NCBI RefSeq assembly: GCF_035306705.1
Contig: NZ_DATGNO010000168.1
Coordinates: forward strand, 1 to 8,050
Length of the DNA stretch: 8,050 nucleotides
From: Xanthomarina sp035306705
Lineage (GTDB): Bacteria; Bacteroidota; Bacteroidia; Flavobacteriales; Flavobacteriaceae
Reading direction: 5' to 3'
Below the pieces are notes generated by a model. It did no database searches. It saw nothing but the letters and a program-made list of their open reading frames with translations, and was not told the DNA's origin. This document shows, one piece after another, positions 1-7,562 of this stretch (positions are counted from its first letter, which is position 1; the number at the start of each line of letters is the position of its first letter). The position numbers were made by a program, and so were the translations under genes.

Positions 1-57
1 TTTCAGAAACGCCTAGCTCCTCTAAACATAGCCAAAATAAAACATTCACCTTAGCAC

Positions 58-79
58 GCCAATGGAACGCTAATAGAAC
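58..79 (+). repeat. Imperfect 11-bp tandem repeat
   Basis: GCCAATGGAAC is followed directly by GCTAATAGAAC, identical at 9 of 11 positions. It lies about 230 bp upstream of cas12a2, outside the AT-rich promoter zone. It could be a remnant of a binding site or simply part of the unrecognised flanking sequence. No function can be assigned. Confidence 0.35.
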
Positions 80-162
80 GAAAAGTTTTATAAACTATAG
101 AAAGAAGGCCTTAACTCTGAATCATCTTATTTTAATAAACAACGAAAAAAAGAATATTCTAT

Positions 163-179
163 TAATATTTAAAATATTA
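163..179. repeat. 17-bp AT-only palindrome upstream of cas12a2
   Basis: TAATATTT and AAATATTA are perfect inverted 8-bp arms around a single central A. The symmetry resembles an operator half-site pair, and the element lies about 125 bp upstream of the cas12a2 start. The region is nearly pure A+T, however, so palindromes of this length are not very surprising. Confidence 0.3.
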
Positions 180-250
180 TTTATATTCAATATTAAAACG
201 AGTTAGCACTACGAATTTGAAGTGCATACTCATCGGTTAAAGTTATTTAT

Positions 251-276
251 TTGTTTAACAAAAAAAATATTATAAA
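251..276 (+). promoter_or_regulatory. Weak promoter candidate for the cas operon
   Basis: TATTATAAA (268-276) is a reasonable -10-like element about 30 bp upstream of the cas12a2 start codon. TTGTTT (251-256) is the nearest -35-like hexamer. The spacing of 11-14 bp is shorter than the usual 17, so this is not a textbook sigma70 promoter. In Campylobacterota, where the -35 box is often poorly conserved, an isolated -10 in periodic AT-rich DNA would still be plausible. The five genes downstream need a promoter somewhere in this flank, and I see no better one. Confidence 0.3.
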
Positions 277-293
277 ACACTAAATTTTACAAT

Positions 294-299
294 AGAGGA
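294..299 (+). promoter_or_regulatory. Ribosome binding site of cas12a2
   Basis: AGAGGA lies six bases upstream of the ATG at 306, a near-ideal Shine-Dalgarno position. It supports that ATG as the true start and argues against hosts that rarely use Shine-Dalgarno sequences, such as many Bacteroidota. Confidence 0.75.
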
Positions 300-305
300 C
301 TACTC

Positions 306-3300
306 ATGAATCATATCTATAATAACTATCAAGTATCAAAAACTCTTCGTTTTGGATTGACACAAAAACAAAAAATCAGAAGACCTGGTTATACAGGTGA
401 ATTGTATGAAAGTCATAAAGTCCTAAAAGAATTGGTTAAAATTTCAGAAGAAAAAGTTAAAAACTTGATAGTCCCTGCAAAAAATGAAGAATTACTATCT
501 TCTTTAGATTCTGTTAAGTGGACTCTTACAGAAATACGAGAGTTTTTAGATCAATGGCGGTATATATATAACAAATCAAACCAAATAGCCTTAGACAAAA
601 GCTATTACTTAATTCTATCCAAAAAGTTAGGATTTAATGATGAAAAAAAATCTCGAGTGATTAAAATGATAGAAATAAAGGATGATATAAAAGAAAAAAT
701 CATTAATTATTGGGCTTTTAACTTAAATGAATCGAATCAAAAACTTTTGATGGTAAATGAAATGGTCAATACACAGTTAAAAGCATTAGAAATAAATAGA
801 ACTGACCATAAAATCAATGAAATTGAACTAAGGAAAGCTTTACAATCTCTTTTCAATACAGTCTTAGACATTTTGAAACCTCTGGTTTACAGAGAAATTT
901 CATTTATAAATTTAGAAAAAATAGAAAAAGATTCTAAGAATTCTTTGCTAGAAAAATTTGCCACTGATTTTCAAAGAAAAATCGATTTATTAGAAAAGAT
1001 TAGATCGTTAAAGACACATTTTAGTGAAAATGGAGGGAATGTATCTTTTTGTAGGGCAACTTTTAACCCAAAAACAGCGATTAAAAACCCTAAGTCAAAT
1101 GATAATAGTATCTTAAAAGAAATAAAGAAACTTGGAATAAAAGATATTTTAGAAAACAATGAAAATGTTTTTTATTTTGAAAAAAAGCTTGCTGAAATTA
1201 CAGCGAAAGAAAAATTAGAATATATAATAAAAGATAGTGAATCCTTTTTGATTCGCTCACTTTTATTTAAATATATTTCTATTCCTGCTTTTTTACACCA
1301 TGGAATTGCAACTGAATTAGCTCCCATTATTTCTAAAGAAAAAAACGATTTAATAAACTTTATGATTTCAATAGGGCAAATAAAAAGTCCAGCAAAAGAT
1401 TATGCTGATATACCAAATAAAAATGATTTCAATGTAAATGCTTACCCCATTAAAGTTGCTTTTGATTATGCTTGGGAAACCGTAGCTAAAAGCCAGTATC
1501 ATCATGACATAAATGCTCCTGTTTCAATGTGTAAAACTTTTTTAGATGAAAACTTCGAAAACTGTACAAAAACAAAGTATTTTACTTTATATTCTGACCT
1601 TTTAGAACTTCATACTCTATTATCGACCTTAGATTATGGAAATCCTTCAATGGAAGACTCTATAATAGATAAAGCAAATAAAATAATTGCTAAAATCGAC
1701 AATAAAGAACACAAAACAAAAGATAAAGATTTAGATAAAGATATAGATAAATATAAAGAGACTATTAAAAACAGATTAAATCATAAAAATTTTAACGATA
1801 AACAACGCTATAGTGATGCAAAAAAAGAGCTCTCTCAATTTCGTGGTAAACTAAAAAATGAAAACGATATTTATAGAAAATTAACAGAGTCCTATAAAAA
1901 AATAGCTATGAATACTGGAAAAATATTTGCCGAAATGAGAGATAAAATAAGCAATGCAAGTGAACAAAACAAGATAAGCCACCACGCTTTAATTATAGAA
2001 GATCATAATAAGGATAGATATTTGTTTTTACAAGAATTCACTACAGACAAAGAAAAGCAAATAGAATCAATATGTAATGATCAGGCTGGGCAATATATTG
2101 TTTATTGGGTTAATTCAATCACCTCTAAAAGTATTTCAAAAATGTTAAGTAAAAAACGAATAGAGAAATTAAAGCAAAAGAAAATTATAAATAATTCTAT
2201 AAAAACCTCCATCCTCAGTGATGCAGAAAAAGAAGCTCGGGATATAAAAGAATGGGTGTCCTTCATAAAAGAGAAGGGATGGGACATTGACTTTAATTTA
2301 GATTTACAGAATAAAAATCTAGAAGAAATAAAAAAAGAAGTCGATGCAAAAGCTTATAAATTAAAAGAAACACTTATTAGTCAGAAAACTCTATCCAATT
2401 TAGTAAAAGAGGGTAATTGTTTACTCTTCCCTATTATTAATAAAGATCTAGTAAAAAAAGTAAAAACAGAAAAAAATCAATTCACTAAAGATTGGAATTC
2501 TATTTTTAAGAAGGATAATCTGTGGCGCTTGACTCCAGAGTTTAGAGTTTCATACCGACAAGCTACACCTGGATATCCTACATCAGATATTGGAACTAAA
2601 CGGTACTCTAGGTTTCAAATGACAGCTCATTTTTTATGTGATTTCTTGCCCCAAGGAACTAAATATATTTCCAATCGAGAACAGATTGAAAACTACAAGT
2701 CATCAGAAAAACAAAAAGAAGCGGTCGAAATTTTTCACCAACAAATTGAAAATGATAACAATAATGTTATTAGCACACAAAGTCTAAACCATTTGGCTAG
2801 ACATTTTGGCAGTAAAAACATTAAAAAGAAACATAATACTATAGAAAAAAAATTCTATGTCTTTGGTATTGATAGAGGGCAAAAGGAGCTTGCAACTCTT
2901 TGCATCATAGATCAAGATAAAAAAATAGAAGGACCTTTTAAAATTTATACTCGAAGTTTTAATACAAAAACAAAGCAATGGGAGCACCAGTTTTATGAAG
3001 AAAGGTATATCTTGGATATATCTAATCTAAGAGTCGAAACCAGTATTTCTATAGATGGAAAACCAGACCAACAAAAAATACTTGTCGATTTAAGTTACTA
3101 TAAAGAAGGAGAAAAGTTTATCAAGCTTCCAAAAATGCAAGTCAAACTGCAACAATTAGCTTATATTCGAAAACTTCAATATCAAATGCAAAGAAATCCG
3201 GAGACGGTTCTTGACTGGAGCTATAAAAATACAGACGATAAATCTATATTAGAAAACTTTGTAGATAAACCAAACGGTGAAAAAGGCCTTGTTTCTTTTT

Positions 3301-4073
3301 ATGGGGCAGCTGTTATAGAACTTAAAGATACCCTACCTCTTAGTGAAATTAAGGATATGCTCGAAAGATTTAAAGAGTTAAAAGGAAAAGAAAAAAATGG
3401 AGAAGATGTTTCACAACAATTAAATGAACTCACACAATTAAAATCTGTAGACCACTCCAAGTATGGTGTCGTAGCCAATATGGTAGGTGTAATAGCCCAT
3501 CTTTTAGAAAGATATGACTATAAAGCTTATATTTCATTAGAAGATTTAACTAAACCTTACAGTGCTATTGACGGTATCACTGGACAAAAAACCGACGCTA
3601 AATCGATAAGTGGCAAACAACAAGATGTTGAAAAATATGCCGGTCTTGGATTATACAACTTCTTTGAGATACAGTTACTCAAAAAACTTTTTAGAATTCA
3701 AAAAGACAGCCAGAACACATTGCACTTAGTCCCTGCTTTTAGAGCCACAAAAAACTATGAAAATCTCATCGCTGGTGAAGATAAAGTTAAAAATCGATTT
3801 GGAATTGTCTATTTTGTAGACCCAAAGTCAACTTCAATAATGTGCCCTAGTTGCGGAAAAACTAATAATAGTAGTAACAAAGAAAAAAGGGTTGTACGAG
3901 ACAAAAAAAACGGAAATGACATAATATACTGTGAATTCTGTGGATTTGACACCAGAAACGATTACAAAGAGAACCCACTCAAATTTATAAAAAGTGGCGA
4001 TGATAACGCTGCATATATAATATCAACACACACAGCCAAAAAAGCTTACGAATTAGCTAAATCTATTTTATAA
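306..4073 (+). CDS. cas12a2: Cas12a2 CRISPR effector nuclease
   Basis: Single-protein type V effector of 1255 aa. Members of the Cas12a2 branch mature their own crRNA. In the characterised Sulfuricurvum protein, recognition of complementary RNA activates collateral degradation of ssRNA, ssDNA and dsDNA, leading to abortive infection. The N-terminus carries the Cas12a-type YQVSKTLRFGL motif (residues 8-18). Blocks I recognise as shared with the Sulfuricurvum Cas12a2 from memory are YPIKVAFDYAWE (380-391), CLLFPIINKD (from 705), NQFTKDWN, the PEFRVSYR region (744-751) and DISNLRVET. The RuvC motifs are GIDRG (Asp856), ISLEDL (Glu1079) and GDDNAAY (Asp1232 by the D-x-N spacing). A zinc ribbon with Cys1180, Cys1183, Cys1209 and Cys1212 lies between RuvC-II and RuvC-III. 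This ribbon replaces the Nuc domain of true Cas12a and is the main reason for the Cas12a2 call. Oddities are a Lys/Asp-rich insert at about 467-483 and Ala for Gly in the last RuvC motif. It is the first gene of the operon. The subtype call is firm on motifs but has not been checked by alignment. Confidence 0.93.
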   Translation: MNHIYNNYQVSKTLRFGLTQKQKIRRPGYTGELYESHKVLKELVKISEEKVKNLIVPAKNEELLSSLDSVKWTLTEIREFLDQWRYIYNKSNQIALDKSYYLILSKKLGFNDEKKSRVIKMIEIKDDIKEKIINYWAFNLNESNQKLLMVNEMVNTQLKALEINRTDHKINEIELRKALQSLFNTVLDILKPLVYREISFINLEKIEKDSKNSLLEKFATDFQRKIDLLEKIRSLKTHFSENGGNVSFCRATFNPKTAIKNPKSNDNSILKEIKKLGIKDILENNENVFYFEKKLAEITAKEKLEYIIKDSESFLIRSLLFKYISIPAFLHHGIATELAPIISKEKNDLINFMISIGQIKSPAKDYADIPNKNDFNVNAYPIKVAFDYAWETVAKSQYHHDINAPVSMCKTFLDENFENCTKTKYFTLYSDLLELHTLLSTLDYGNPSMEDSIIDKANKIIAKIDNKEHKTKDKDLDKDIDKYKETIKNRLNHKNFNDKQRYSDAKKELSQFRGKLKNENDIYRKLTESYKKIAMNTGKIFAEMRDKISNASEQNKISHHALIIEDHNKDRYLFLQEFTTDKEKQIESICNDQAGQYIVYWVNSITSKSISKMLSKKRIEKLKQKKIINNSIKTSILSDAEKEARDIKEWVSFIKEKGWDIDFNLDLQNKNLEEIKKEVDAKAYKLKETLISQKTLSNLVKEGNCLLFPIINKDLVKKVKTEKNQFTKDWNSIFKKDNLWRLTPEFRVSYRQATPGYPTSDIGTKRYSRFQMTAHFLCDFLPQGTKYISNREQIENYKSSEKQKEAVEIFHQQIENDNNNVISTQSLNHLARHFGSKNIKKKHNTIEKKFYVFGIDRGQKELATLCIIDQDKKIEGPFKIYTRSFNTKTKQWEHQFYEERYILDISNLRVETSISIDGKPDQQKILVDLSYYKEGEKFIKLPKMQVKLQQLAYIRKLQYQMQRNPETVLDWSYKNTDDKSILENFVDKPNGEKGLVSFYGAAVIELKDTLPLSEIKDMLERFKELKGKEKNGEDVSQQLNELTQLKSVDHSKYGVVANMVGVIAHLLERYDYKAYISLEDLTKPYSAIDGITGQKTDAKSISGKQQDVEKYAGLGLYNFFEIQLLKKLFRIQKDSQNTLHLVPAFRATKNYENLIAGEDKVKNRFGIVYFVDPKSTSIMCPSCGKTNNSSNKEKRVVRDKKNGNDIIYCEFCGFDTRNDYKENPLKFIKSGDDNAAYIISTHTAKKAYELAKSIL
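1722..1751 (+). repeat. 12-bp tandem repeat coding a Lys/Asp tract
   Basis: GATAAAGATTTA, GATAAAGATATA and GATAAA form 2.5 in-frame copies inside cas12a2. They encode alternating Asp-Lys-Asp residues at about 473-482. The unit is a multiple of three, so copy-number change by slippage would lengthen or shorten the charged loop without a frameshift. The tract lies in a linker between recognised conserved blocks and is probably surface-exposed. Confidence 0.6.
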
Positions 4074-4074
4074 T

Positions 4075-4079
4075 AAGGA
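4075..4079 (+). promoter_or_regulatory. Ribosome binding site of the DUF3800/TPR gene
   Basis: AAGGA sits directly after the cas12a2 stop codon and seven bases before the ATG at 4087. It gives this accessory gene its own good translation signal, while cas4, cas1 and cas2 lack clear ones and look translationally coupled. Confidence 0.7.
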
Positions 4080-4086
4080 AAATAAG

Positions 4087-6039
4087 ATGAAAAACACTAC
4101 ACATATATTAGCAATTGATGAAACTGGTTCTTTTGAAATGGCAAAAGACGATAAATCTTTTGTTTGTGCAACTTATATTGAATCTTCAAAAGACGAACTT
4201 ATTAATTCCTATAAAGAAGCTTATTATGAAATGCATAAAAACACTTCCACTATTATTTATAAAGAAATTGATTATATAAAGAATAATGATTTTCATTTTT
4301 CTGGATTAGATGATAGTAAAGTAAGAATTTGTGAAAAACATTTATTAAAGCATGTTTCAAAAGTCTATAAATCTAAAGGACAACCTCTTCTCTTTGCAAA
4401 TAATCAATCTTGGTGGCTTACTGCTGTTGCCCATGTTATTTCAAACTTTCTAAAAGAAGAGTTTATAAAAAAAGGAGAATCTGTAAGTATTTATATTGAC
4501 AATAGAAATGAAAAAGTGCTTGGGTTGCTAGCTGATACCAAACTAAGTAAAACAGAATTTGAGGATTACCATAACATACTTATAGCTCAAATAAAAAAGC
4601 TGTTATCTTATTATGTAAAATTAAAAGATATAAAATTAGAAATAATTTTTTTGTCTGATACCTCTTGTTTTTTTATTAATTTAGCAGATATTGTTTGTGG
4701 CTTTGTTAGAAAACATCCTGACTATTTAGAAAATGAAAAAGATATAAAAGTCAAAGAATTTCATTGTTCACAATTCATGAGTGGAAAGGATCCATCTGGC
4801 TACATTGCAACTAATCCACAAGTCGCATTGTCTCTGATTTTTCAAGAGTTGATGAATGATTCATTTAAAAATGATAGTTATCTAAAACAAATCTTAGCAA
4901 AATTATTTAAAGCCGAAGAAGGAAAACAATTTGCTATTCAATATTTTTATAATTTATTAAAACTAAAAATACAAGAAAGAAAAAATTTAATAAAGTTAAA
5001 ACCTTTGGTAGATATGTATAAAGAGCTAATTTCTTTTGACTCTAGTAACATAAATTCTATTTTATTGATTTTGGAGTATTACACCCATATCGGAGCCATA
5101 AAATCACCTTATAGTAATGACCTAATTTTGAATCTATTGAAAGATCAAGAAAACACTCTAGAAACTAGATTCTTAAGAAAGTGGGAACACTATATAAGTT
5201 ATTCCCTAAAAGAAGCTCAAATTTTGTTTAATGCATATACATTCGAAAATGTGATTGAACATTTTGAGAACATATATGACAAACAAAACGCATTACTAGA
5301 AGTATTAGAAGAATTTAATCCAGGAAAAAAAGACGAGCCAAGTGTTGCAATTCTTGGTACTTTGGCACAAGCATATGCTTATGGAGGAGAATGCGATAAA
5401 GCTATTGAACACTTTGCACTTTCTAAAGATTATATCATTAAAAGTTCATCCCGTACAGCTTCTTATCTATTTACTATTTATCATCGACAAAAAAACATAC
5501 CAAAGGCTAGAGAACAGTTCTTAAAGATAACTAAGCTTGAGCCAGAATCATATTTTGAAAATAATAATTTCAATAATATTTGGGAGATTTTAGCTTATTG
5601 TAAGTTGCGTGCACTAGAATTATATTGCAACGCGACAAGTTTGCTAAAACCCATAGATTTAGAAGCATTAAATTTAGAAAAATCAGAGTATCCCTTTCCA
5701 TTAATCGAAAAATGGGAAGCTATTGCTTTATGGTTAGAAGACAAAACAGCAAATCAAAAAACTATCGAAAAACTTTTTGACCATGCAATAAGTAATCTAT
5801 TAAAATCTGAAAACAAATTCACTATCAAATCACTCGCCTTGCCTCTAATTCAGTGTTATGCATTAGTAAACAACCAAAATCGTTTCCACTCAACATACAA
5901 TACTTGGTTACGAACATTAAAAGAGGAGTCAAACTCATTTGAAAAATATGTAGACAACAAAGCTCCACTTTTAAATAGAATAAAAAACGATGAAGATATT
6001 TGGACTCGAGCAACACTGCTCCCCTTTATATACTCATAA
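4087..6039 (+). CDS. DUF3800-like/TPR accessory protein of the CRISPR operon
   Basis: Uncharacterised 650-aa protein, probably cytosolic, with no signal peptide or membrane segment visible. Residues 1 to about 250 resemble DUF3800, a domain common in defence islands and thought to have an RNase H-like fold. The visible signatures are an N-terminal strand with IDETG (Asp11, Glu12), DFHFSG with His70, YIDNR with Asp138, and NLADIVCG with Asp201, matching the usual LAD motif near the end of this domain. These residues would form a metal-binding site if it is a nuclease. The remainder is helical. Two TPR-like units stand out at about 419-452 (LAQAYAYGGECDKAIEHF) and 458-490 (SYLFTIYHRQKNIPKAREQF), suggesting a protein-binding scaffold. 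It lies 13 nt after cas12a2 and 3 nt before cas4, so it is almost certainly co-transcribed with them. I do not recognise it as a known Cas protein. The domain call is moderately sure; any role as partner nuclease, brake on Cas12a2 or separate defence gene is inference. Confidence 0.75.
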   Translation: MKNTTHILAIDETGSFEMAKDDKSFVCATYIESSKDELINSYKEAYYEMHKNTSTIIYKEIDYIKNNDFHFSGLDDSKVRICEKHLLKHVSKVYKSKGQPLLFANNQSWWLTAVAHVISNFLKEEFIKKGESVSIYIDNRNEKVLGLLADTKLSKTEFEDYHNILIAQIKKLLSYYVKLKDIKLEIIFLSDTSCFFINLADIVCGFVRKHPDYLENEKDIKVKEFHCSQFMSGKDPSGYIATNPQVALSLIFQELMNDSFKNDSYLKQILAKLFKAEEGKQFAIQYFYNLLKLKIQERKNLIKLKPLVDMYKELISFDSSNINSILLILEYYTHIGAIKSPYSNDLILNLLKDQENTLETRFLRKWEHYISYSLKEAQILFNAYTFENVIEHFENIYDKQNALLEVLEEFNPGKKDEPSVAILGTLAQAYAYGGECDKAIEHFALSKDYIIKSSSRTASYLFTIYHRQKNIPKAREQFLKITKLEPESYFENNNFNNIWEILAYCKLRALELYCNATSLLKPIDLEALNLEKSEYPFPLIEKWEAIALWLEDKTANQKTIEKLFDHAISNLLKSENKFTIKSLALPLIQCYALVNNQNRFHSTYNTWLRTLKEESNSFEKYVDNKAPLLNRIKNDEDIWTRATLLPFIYS

Positions 6040-6042
6040 ATA

Positions 6043-6609
6043 ATGCCTACATTTATCCCTATATCGCAATTAAATGACTTCACTTTTTGTCCATATTCCA
6101 TATACCTTCACAATGTGTATATGGATACGGACGAGATCTTGTATCACGCTGCTCCACAAGTCAAAGGTAAAAAAGCTCACACTGCTATAGATAATAAAAC
6201 AAGCAGTTCAAAAAAAACTAACTTAATTTCGCTTCCAATATTTAGTGAAGACTTAGGTTTAGTGGGGCGTGTTGATTGCTTTAAAAAAGAAGAACAATTT
6301 TTAATTGAAAGAAAATACAATCTGAAAAAAATCTATAAGGGTCATTTTTATCAGCTTTGGGCTCAATATTTTTGTTTAATAGAAATGGGTTATAAAATAA
6401 GTCAATTAGCCTTTTACGAAATATCAAGCAACACTATGATGTATCAAAACCTACCTCAAGAGAACGAAAAACAGGAATTAAAAATGTTTATTCAAAAAAT
6501 GAGAAACTTTGATCCTTTAAATGAGTTTCCTATAAATGAAAACAAATGTGTACACTGTATATACTCCCCTCTTTGTGACAAAACTGAGTTAGAAAATGTT
6601 TACTCATAA
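6043..6609 (+). CDS. cas4: Cas4 exonuclease of the adaptation module
   Basis: RecB-family nuclease of 188 aa with an iron-sulfur cluster. Cas4 trims prespacer ends and helps choose and orient spacers next to the correct PAM before handing them to Cas1-Cas2. The nuclease core is visible as His46, Asp78 in GRVD, Glu89 and Lys91 in the E-x-K motif (IERKYN), and Gln104 in the following helix (YQLWAQY). The cluster ligands are Cys16 near the N-terminus (FTFCPYS) and Cys169, Cys172 and Cys178 at the C-terminus. All expected catalytic and cluster residues are present, and the length is normal for the family. The ATG at 6043 lies three bases after the previous stop with no clear Shine-Dalgarno, so translational coupling is likely. 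Its last 14 bases overlap cas1. Confidence 0.95.
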   Translation: MPTFIPISQLNDFTFCPYSIYLHNVYMDTDEILYHAAPQVKGKKAHTAIDNKTSSSKKTNLISLPIFSEDLGLVGRVDCFKKEEQFLIERKYNLKKIYKGHFYQLWAQYFCLIEMGYKISQLAFYEISSNTMMYQNLPQENEKQELKMFIQKMRNFDPLNEFPINENKCVHCIYSPLCDKTELENVYS

Positions 6610-7561
6610 AGACATAGAATTTCGTAGTATTTTTGTAGTGAATTGCATAGAAAAAAGAAACTTAAAAGTTTCAATGGGAGAATTATTATTAGAAGATAGT
6701 ACAACAAAAAAAACACTCACCAAATTTCCTTTTCAAAAAATCTTAGCTATTTTTGTGATTGGTCCAATTAGTATCACCACCCCTTTAATAGAAAAATGCA
6801 AAAAATTTAACATAGCACTAGTGGTGATGAAATCTAATTTTAGACCCGTTTTCTTTTATTCAAAAGCAGCAGAAGCGAACTATTTATTAAGACTTAAGCA
6901 ATATTCTTTTGACAAAAACAACCTCTCTATTGCCAAAGTTTTAGTATGGAATAAGGTGTTAAATCAACTCCAAGCACTTAAAAACACTCGGAAAAAATCT
7001 AAATCTATAGAAACAGCTAAAGCCCTTTGTAAACACTCTTTAGAAGAAATAGATTCTATTGTCGATTATCAATCATTGATGGGCTTAGAAGGTAGGGTTT
7101 CAAAGTCATATTTTTCTGCATTTTATGAAGATCTTGGATGGAAAGGAAGATACCCTAGAACAAAAATTGATGTTATAAATTCGGTTTTAGATTTAGGTTA
7201 CACCATACTTTTTAATTATGTAGAAGTTTTTATTAAAATGTTTGGCTTTGACTCTTATATCGGCGTTTATCATAGACTTTGGTTCAAAAGAAAGTCATTA
7301 GTGTGTGATTTAATGGAGGCCTTTAGACCTTTAGTAGATATTCAAGTTCGAAAAGCTTTACATTTAGGGCAAATAAAAGTCACTGATTTTAATGTTTCCA
7401 AAAACGAATATATTTTGAAATACGAGAAATATCCTGATTATTCTAAAATCTTTTATACCGTTTTAGTGAAAAACAAAAGCGAATTTTTTAAATATATGCA
7501 AGCCTACTATCGTTCATTCATGAGTGATGGAGCCAAAAAACTCCCTATATACGAACTTTAA
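6596..7561 (+). CDS. cas1: Cas1 CRISPR integrase
   Basis: Cas1 (321 aa) is the metal-dependent integrase that, with Cas2, inserts new spacers at the leader-repeat junction. The N-terminal ~90 residues form the beta-rich dimerisation domain, including the ISITTPLIEKCKKFNIALV stretch. The catalytic helical domain shows Glu165 in GLEGRVSKSYF, His226 in VYHRLW, and Asp238 and Glu241 in SLVCDLMEAFRP. These are the usual Cas1 metal-binding positions, all intact. The start at 6596 overlaps the end of cas4 by 14 nt, which keeps the full N-terminal domain and suggests coupled translation. The length is typical of type V-A Cas1. It is followed one base later by cas2. Confidence 0.96.
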   Translation: MFTHKDIEFRSIFVVNCIEKRNLKVSMGELLLEDSTTKKTLTKFPFQKILAIFVIGPISITTPLIEKCKKFNIALVVMKSNFRPVFFYSKAAEANYLLRLKQYSFDKNNLSIAKVLVWNKVLNQLQALKNTRKKSKSIETAKALCKHSLEEIDSIVDYQSLMGLEGRVSKSYFSAFYEDLGWKGRYPRTKIDVINSVLDLGYTILFNYVEVFIKMFGFDSYIGVYHRLWFKRKSLVCDLMEAFRPLVDIQVRKALHLGQIKVTDFNVSKNEYILKYEKYPDYSKIFYTVLVKNKSEFFKYMQAYYRSFMSDGAKKLPIYEL

Positions 7562-7562
7562 T

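Larger units (their letters stand above)
3..206 (+). other. Possible C-terminal ORF remnant, partial at left edge
   Basis: The frame beginning at base 3 stays open for about 68 codons and ends at a TAG at 204-206. That is longer than expected by chance in DNA this AT-rich. There is no ATG near the edge, so it would be the 3' end of a gene starting outside the window. The translated start is polar and basic, with a short stretch reading LARQWNANRTKSF. The last third is a low-complexity Ile/Leu/Lys/Asn run typical of read-through into AT-rich non-coding DNA. I do not recognise a family. It could be a decayed gene end, a mobile-element fragment, or chance. A second + frame (bases 1-54) also ends in a stop, so the true frame of any entering gene is ambiguous. 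Confidence 0.18.
1..305. other. Upstream flank without a convincing gene
   Basis: About 300 bases precede cas12a2. The first ~120 bases are less AT-rich than the rest and keep one + frame open from the left edge (see the entry at 3-206). From about 120 to 290 the DNA is extremely AT-rich, as expected for a promoter region. It contains a 17-bp palindrome and a weak -10-like element. I see no tRNA, no CRISPR repeat and no reading frame resembling the end of another cas gene such as cas12a. The minus strand is also open from about position 90 out through the left edge, but it has no good start codon and no recognisable product. Confidence 0.6.

Noticed and set aside
306..4073. Annotation of the effector as ordinary Cas12a (Cpf1)
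   Set aside because: The intact four-cysteine zinc ribbon and the shared blocks with Cas12a2 do not fit true Cas12a, which has a Nuc domain there.
5342..5524. 60-codon + frame inside the DUF3800/TPR gene
   Set aside because: It lies wholly inside a well-supported gene in another frame, with no ribosome binding site and no recognisable motifs.
5825..6101. Minus-strand frames at the DUF3800/cas4 junction
   Set aside because: They are antisense to two supported genes, with no start signal and no recognisable domain; they look like AT-rich shadows.
7524..7562. Upstream GTG/ATG extension of cas2 giving a 103-aa protein
   Set aside because: The extra 13 residues are encoded inside the end of cas1 and do not resemble the Cas2 N-terminus. 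The ATG at 7563 starts exactly at the conserved first strand.
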